Shown piece after piece: positions 60,921-64,000 of a stretch of DNA of 64,000 nucleotides. Each line of letters begins with the position of its first letter. The first letter of the stretch is position 1. The stretch is from the NCBI RefSeq assembly GCF_012070395.1, contig NZ_JAAFYS010000001.1, forward strand, positions 226,001 through 290,000. Reading direction: 5' to 3'. Both the position numbers and the translations under genes were made by a program. This DNA comes from Pseudoroseicyclus tamaricis (GTDB lineage Bacteria > Pseudomonadota > Alphaproteobacteria > Rhodobacterales > Rhodobacteraceae). The notes under the pieces were generated by a model, which searched no databases, was not told the DNA's origin, and saw only the letters and a list, made by a program, of their open reading frames with translations.

Positions 60921-61181
60921 TCAGGATAATGATCGTCTCTTCTTCGCGCCGGTGTATGCAAAGAAGCCGTTCTGAACGGCAAAGAGCCCAAAAATGATTG
61001 CCATGCCGGTATCCCCGTCATGGATATACATAATGGTAAGGCTAGCCAGCAGGCAGGCGGCAAAAACATTCCACCACGGTCCTTGGTTTCTGGCACGCTC
61101 CTGCCTTTTTGAGTTCAGAGCTTTTTTGCGGTTCGCCTCACGCACAAAGGGATACGAAGCGTCGTTCGCGTCAGGTGCCAT
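60921..61181 (-). CDS. Small membrane protein
   Basis: 86 residues from ATG 61179-61181 with GGAG eight bases upstream. A charged N-terminus (ANRKKALNSKRQERARN) is followed by two hydrophobic segments (about 37-52 and 59-76). No recognised family. Less GC-rich than its neighbours, which may mean recent origin; the RBS supports translation. Confidence 0.5.
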   Translation of the reverse strand: MAPDANDASYPFVREANRKKALNSKRQERARNQGPWWNVFAACLLASLTIMYIHDGDTGMAIIFGLFAVQNGFFAYTGAKKRRSLS

Positions 61182-61513
61182 TCAGTGTCTCCGAGACGGC
61201 TACCTGGTCATCCTCGACCCATAGCTAAAATCGAATTCTGCATACGCCGCATTCAGCCGCAAGGGCTCGGAGCCGAGCTGCGGCAGCGCAGCGAGCAGAG
61301 CACCTGGTGCGCCGCAGCGACCGTCGCTATCGGCCCTGATCGGACATTCACCTCGGGCGCAAATGCCGAAGTGCCGTGTCCCGAAGCTGGCGCTGTTTCG
61401 CAGCATCCTCGGCACCATTGAGGTCAGCTCTGCGGGACGGAGCTGACGCTCCGAGTCGTCGCCGCTCCGCAGACCGGGTCGGTGACCGCGCCGTCGCGGG
61501 CGTGGAGCGAGGC
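61182..61513. other. Non-coding region with degenerate palindromes
   Basis: No convincing gene. It contains inverted repeats such as GTCAGCTC..GAGCTGAC (61423-61447) and sequence of the kind seen in degenerate intergenic repeats (ATCGGACATTCACCTCGGGC). It looks like the flank at 29507-29707 in style, though I find no long match. Confidence 0.45.
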
Positions 61514-61549
61514 CCGGGGGCCGCGCGGCTTGCTCCGCGCGGCCCCCGG
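61514..61549 (-). terminator. Terminator hairpin of metY
   Basis: CCGGGGGCCGCGCGG, loop CTTGCT, CCGCGCGGCCCCCGG: perfect 15-pair stem starting seven bases after the metY stop. Confidence 0.75.
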
Positions 61550-61556
61550 ATCAGTC

Positions 61557-62846
61557 TCAGGCGGTCGCTTTCGCCAGCGCCTGATCCAGATCGGCGATCA
61601 GGTCATCGGCATCCTCGATCCCGATCGAGACGCGCACGACCTCGGGGTCGGCGCCGGCCGCGCGCTGCTTGTTCTCCTCAAGCTGGCGGTGCGTCGTGGA
61701 GGCCGGGTGGATGATCAGCGAGCGGGTGTCGCCGAGGTTGGCAACGTGGCTGAAGAGCTTCAGCTCCTCGATCAGCTTCACGCAGGCCTCGTAGCCGCCC
61801 TTCACCGCGAAGGTGAACAAAGCCCCGGCGCCGCGCGGGCAGACGGTGGCGATGCGCCCGAAATACTTCGAGGATTCAAGGCCGGCGTAGGTCACGTAAT
61901 CCACGCGCGCATCCTGCTCCAGCCAGGTGGCGATCTTGCGGGCGTTCTGCACGTGCCGCTCCATCCGCAGCGAGAGCGTCTCGATGCCCATCAGCGTGTA
62001 ATGCGCCGCCTGCGGGTTCAGCGTCATGCCGAGGTCGCGCAGGCCGATGGCGATGCCGTGGAAGGTGAAGGCGAGCGGCCCGAAGGTCTCGGAGAAGGTG
62101 AGGCCGTGATAGGCGGGCTCCGGCTCCGACAGAGACGGGAACTTGCCCGAGGCCGCCCAGTCGAACTTGCCGCTGTCGACCACGACGCCGCCGGTGACCG
62201 TGCCGTTGCCGGTGAGATACTTCGTCAGCGAATGCACGACGAGCGTCGCCCCGTGCTCGATGGGCCGGCAGAGGTAGGGCGTGGCCGTCGTGTTGTCGAC
62301 GATCAGCGGCAGGCCCACCTTGTCGGCCACGTCCGCCACGGCACGGATGTCGGTGATGTAGCCGCCCGGGTTGGCGATGGATTCGCAGAAGATCGCGCGG
62401 GTGTCGTCATCGACAGCGGCTTCGATGGCGTCGAGATCGTCCATGTCGACGAACTTCGCCGACCAGCCGAAGCGCTGGATGGTCTGCGTCATCTGCGTGA
62501 CCGTGCCGCCGTAAAGGCGGGTGCTGACCACCACGTTCTTGCCGGGGGCCATCAGCGGGAAGAGCGCCATGATCTGCGCCGCGTGGCCCGACGAGCAGGC
62601 GACAGCGCCGGCGCCGCATTCCAGCGCCGCCACCCGATCCTGCAGCACCGCCACGGTGGGGTTGGTCAGGCGCGAGTAGATGAAGCCGACCTCCTGCAGG
62701 TTGAAGAGGGCCGCCGCGTGGTCGGCGTCGCGGAAGACATAGGCCGTGGTCTGGTAGATCGGCGTGTTGCGCGCCCCCGTCGTCGGGTCGGGCTTCGCGC
62801 CGGCGTGGATCTGAAGGGTGTCGAAGCCGTAGGTCGCGTCGGACAT
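61557..62846 (-). CDS. metY: O-acetylhomoserine sulfhydrylase
   Basis: 429 residues of the Cys/Met metabolism PLP family, with the length of MetY rather than the shorter MetB/MetZ. FDTLQIHAGAKPDPTTGARN, RLTNPTVAVLQDRVAALECG, VDNTTATPYLCRP, PLP lysine in HSLTKYLTGNG and SLIIHPASTTH are present. It makes homocysteine from O-acetylhomoserine and sulfide. No upstream partner gene; the 117-base leader shows no SAM riboswitch that I can recognise. Confidence 0.93.
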   Translation of the reverse strand: MSDATYGFDTLQIHAGAKPDPTTGARNTPIYQTTAYVFRDADHAAALFNLQEVGFIYSRLTNPTVAVLQDRVAALECGAGAVACSSGHAAQIMALFPLMAPGKNVVVSTRLYGGTVTQMTQTIQRFGWSAKFVDMDDLDAIEAAVDDDTRAIFCESIANPGGYITDIRAVADVADKVGLPLIVDNTTATPYLCRPIEHGATLVVHSLTKYLTGNGTVTGGVVVDSGKFDWAASGKFPSLSEPEPAYHGLTFSETFGPLAFTFHGIAIGLRDLGMTLNPQAAHYTLMGIETLSLRMERHVQNARKIATWLEQDARVDYVTYAGLESSKYFGRIATVCPRGAGALFTFAVKGGYEACVKLIEELKLFSHVANLGDTRSLIIHPASTTHRQLEENKQRAAGADPEVVRVSIGIEDADDLIADLDQALAKATA

Positions 62847-62963
62847 CTGGATACTCCTCTGGTAGTATTGGCCCCGGCTCTATTCGGCCACCTCCGCTCG
62901 ATGCAATTGCTTTCGCGTGATGCCGCGCGTGCAGCATGACCGGGGCGAGCGGGGCAAGGCGCC

Positions 62964-63398
62964 TCAGCCGAAGTCCAGCTCGCGCCAGCCGGTGCGCACG
63001 TCGAGCGGCCGGTGGAAGCGGGCGGCGCCCGTCAGGCCCAGCACGATCTCCGCCGTCGTGCGGATCTCGCAGCCCGCCAGCAGGTGGCCGCCGCGCATCA
63101 CGCCCTCCTCGTCGCTGACCGCCATGTGCAGGTGCGGCCCGTCCAGCGACAGCGTGCCGGAGAGGGAGACGATCTCCAGCGGCCCCGGCACCTGCAACGG
63201 CTCGTCCCGCCCCGCGGGGCGCAGGGCGGCGGAGTGCAGGCTGCCGCAGCAGGCGGCGACGAAACCGGCACTCATCGCCTCCTCCTCCCGCGCGGAGGCG
63301 AAGGCCGCCTCCAGCTCCGCCCGCAGGTCCTCCCCCGGCAGAAGGCGCAGCGCCAGCCAGCGCGTCTCGTCGCCGTGCCAGCGGGCGGTGAGGGCCAT
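62964..63398 (-). CDS. PD1-like PPC/DUF296 domain protein
   Basis: 144 residues from ATG 63398. RWLALRLLPGEDLRAELEAA, GFVAACCGSLHSAALRPAG, LEIVSLSGTLSLDG and LHMAVSDEEGVMRGGHLLAG are the PPC/DUF296 (plants and prokaryotes conserved) fold, often trimeric; the H-x-H-like HLHM and GGH residues are its conserved set. Function uncertain. Its start overlaps the stop of the upstream monooxygenase gene by one base, so they share a transcript. Confidence 0.85.
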   Translation of the reverse strand: MALTARWHGDETRWLALRLLPGEDLRAELEAAFASAREEEAMSAGFVAACCGSLHSAALRPAGRDEPLQVPGPLEIVSLSGTLSLDGPHLHMAVSDEEGVMRGGHLLAGCEIRTTAEIVLGLTGAARFHRPLDVRTGWRELDFG

Positions 63399-64000
63399 CA
63401 GAGCGCCAGCACCTGGCCGAGCGCGCGCCGGAGGTCGTCCTGCGGTGCCTCGGGCAGCCCGGTGGAGCGCCACGCGACATGGTGGTCGGGGCGCACGAGG
63501 ATGCAGCCGCTGTCGCTCACCTCCCGCGCCCGCGCCCAGTCGCCCGTGTGGTCGAGCCACGCGCGCCGTGGCCCGATGACATGGGCGGTGAGCGGCAGGC
63601 CCATCTCCGCCGCCAGCGCCTCGGCCGCCGCGACCCACGGCTCGCCGCCGATGCCGGTCAGCAGCGTCCATTGCCCGTGGCCGCAGAGATCGAGGGTGGA
63701 GTGCTTCTCCCCCGTCTCGTCGAAGAGCCAGGCGTGGGGCAGGCGGGCGCCGGGCCAGCTCGTCGGCTCGAAGTGCAGCTCCGGGTCCTGCCGGAAGGCG
63801 GGCTCCTCGGTGCCGTCGGAGGCGACGGCGCGGGAGCGGTAGCGATGGTTCATCTCCACGCCGTGGGCGTCGAACTCGTAGTGCTTGGCGGCGATGGCGC
63901 GGCGCAGCTTCTCGCGCTGCTCCTCGGCCGCGTCCGTCGCCTCGGCGCGGGCATCCATGTTGGCCTGCATCTCTTCCGTGGTGCCGCCGCCGCCCATGCC
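63398..64000 (-). CDS. FAD-dependent aromatic monooxygenase, C-terminal part
   Basis: 201 codons of the 3' end; the N-terminal FAD domain lies beyond the right edge. HYEFDAHGVEMNHRYRSRAV, EPTSWPGARLPHAWL and the thioredoxin-like ending GCILVRPDHHVAWRSTGLPE are those of the phenol hydroxylase/TfdB/MhpA group of flavin hydroxylases. It would hydroxylate a phenolic compound with NAD(P)H and O2; the exact substrate cannot be read here. Operon with the PD1-like gene. Confidence 0.85.
   Translation of the reverse strand, partial: GMGGGGTTEEMQANMDARAEATDAAEEQREKLRRAIAAKHYEFDAHGVEMNHRYRSRAVASDGTEEPAFRQDPELHFEPTSWPGARLPHAWLFDETGEKHSTLDLCGHGQWTLLTGIGGEPWVAAAEALAAEMGLPLTAHVIGPRRAWLDHTGDWARAREVSDSGCILVRPDHHVAWRSTGLPEAPQDDLRRALGQVLAL

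Noticed and set aside
62847-62963. Possible SAM-II or SAM/SAH riboswitch upstream of metY
   Set aside because: Such elements are common before Met genes in alphaproteobacteria, but the leader lacks the conserved SAM-II pseudoknot sequence and no alternative consensus could be matched. A covariance-model scan would decide.

Overview
The window is a very GC-rich (about 70% or more by eye), densely coded piece of an alphaproteobacterial chromosome, most likely from the Rhodobacteraceae (Rhodobacterales). The basis is protein similarity recognised by eye: GyrB, RecF, DnaG, RpoD, NrdR/RibD/RibE, a class II (B12-dependent) ribonucleotide reductase, HspQ, LolA, DUF1489, HlyU-like and TelA/XpaC proteins of the alphaproteobacterial kind. 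No rRNA, tRNA, insertion sequence, prophage or CRISPR array was seen. Gene starts were chosen from family length, ribosome binding sites and stop/start overlaps, because many long open frames here are antisense artefacts of high GC.

Layout. 1-7038 (all minus): a cut flavin-nucleotide oxidase-like gene, an Att-type lipoprotein-exporter-like ABC operon with a secreted lipocalin-like hydrolase, a cysteine-synthase-like gene and an MFS transporter. 7039-7747: repeat-filled non-coding DNA. 7748-9966: the threonine degradation pair tdh-kbl. 10159-18259: small stress and envelope genes (two GFA-type proteins, free methionine sulfoxide reductase, gamma-glutamyltransferase, HspQ, transglycosylase lipoprotein, LolA, a third GFA-like protein, Kelch protein, GST, channel-like membrane protein). 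18311-20939: Old Yellow Enzyme and a three-gene immunity-like cluster containing an interrupted SMI1/KNR4 (SUKH) gene. 21133-26141: gyrB, LysE exporter, GNAT, recF. 26462-28141: tannase-family hydrolase. 28184-29510: a clearly low-GC single-gene island encoding a putative PD-(D/E)XK nuclease. 29708-35050: HxlR/QorB divergon, TelA/XpaC tellurite-resistance-like operon, rluB, tadA. 35515-39953: the macromolecular synthesis genes dnaG-rpoD plus an HlyU-like gene. 40025-43021: membrane protein, SDR, AI-2E transporter, YjbQ. 43199-50815: nrdR-ribD and ribE separated by an oppositely oriented capsule block kpsS-kpsD-kpsC. 50907-53704: DUF1489 and nrdJ. 53709-56283: a LysR regulator divergent from an MhqO/MhqD-like pair (quinone or electrophile detoxification). 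56344-60721: universal stress protein, SulP anion transporter, diguanylate cyclase and MetOD1-type sensor. 60921-64000: small membrane protein, metY, PD1-like protein and the C-terminal part of a flavoprotein monooxygenase.

How the genes fit together. Several neighbourhoods concern redox or electrophile stress (fRMsr, GST, OYE, QorR/QorB, MhqOD, GFA proteins) and surface structure (capsule KpsCSD, LolA, Att-like exporter). The best candidates for unfamiliar biology are: the low-GC orphan nuclease-like gene; the immunity-like cluster with one in-frame TGA; the overlapping MetOD1/GGDEF gene pair; a threonine dehydrogenase lacking all four structural zinc cysteines; a tannase-fold hydrolase lacking both cysteines of the CS-D-HC motif; a channel-like protein with an altered selectivity filter; and a mosaic family of GC-rich palindromic repeats, one copy of which lies in frame inside a coding sequence.
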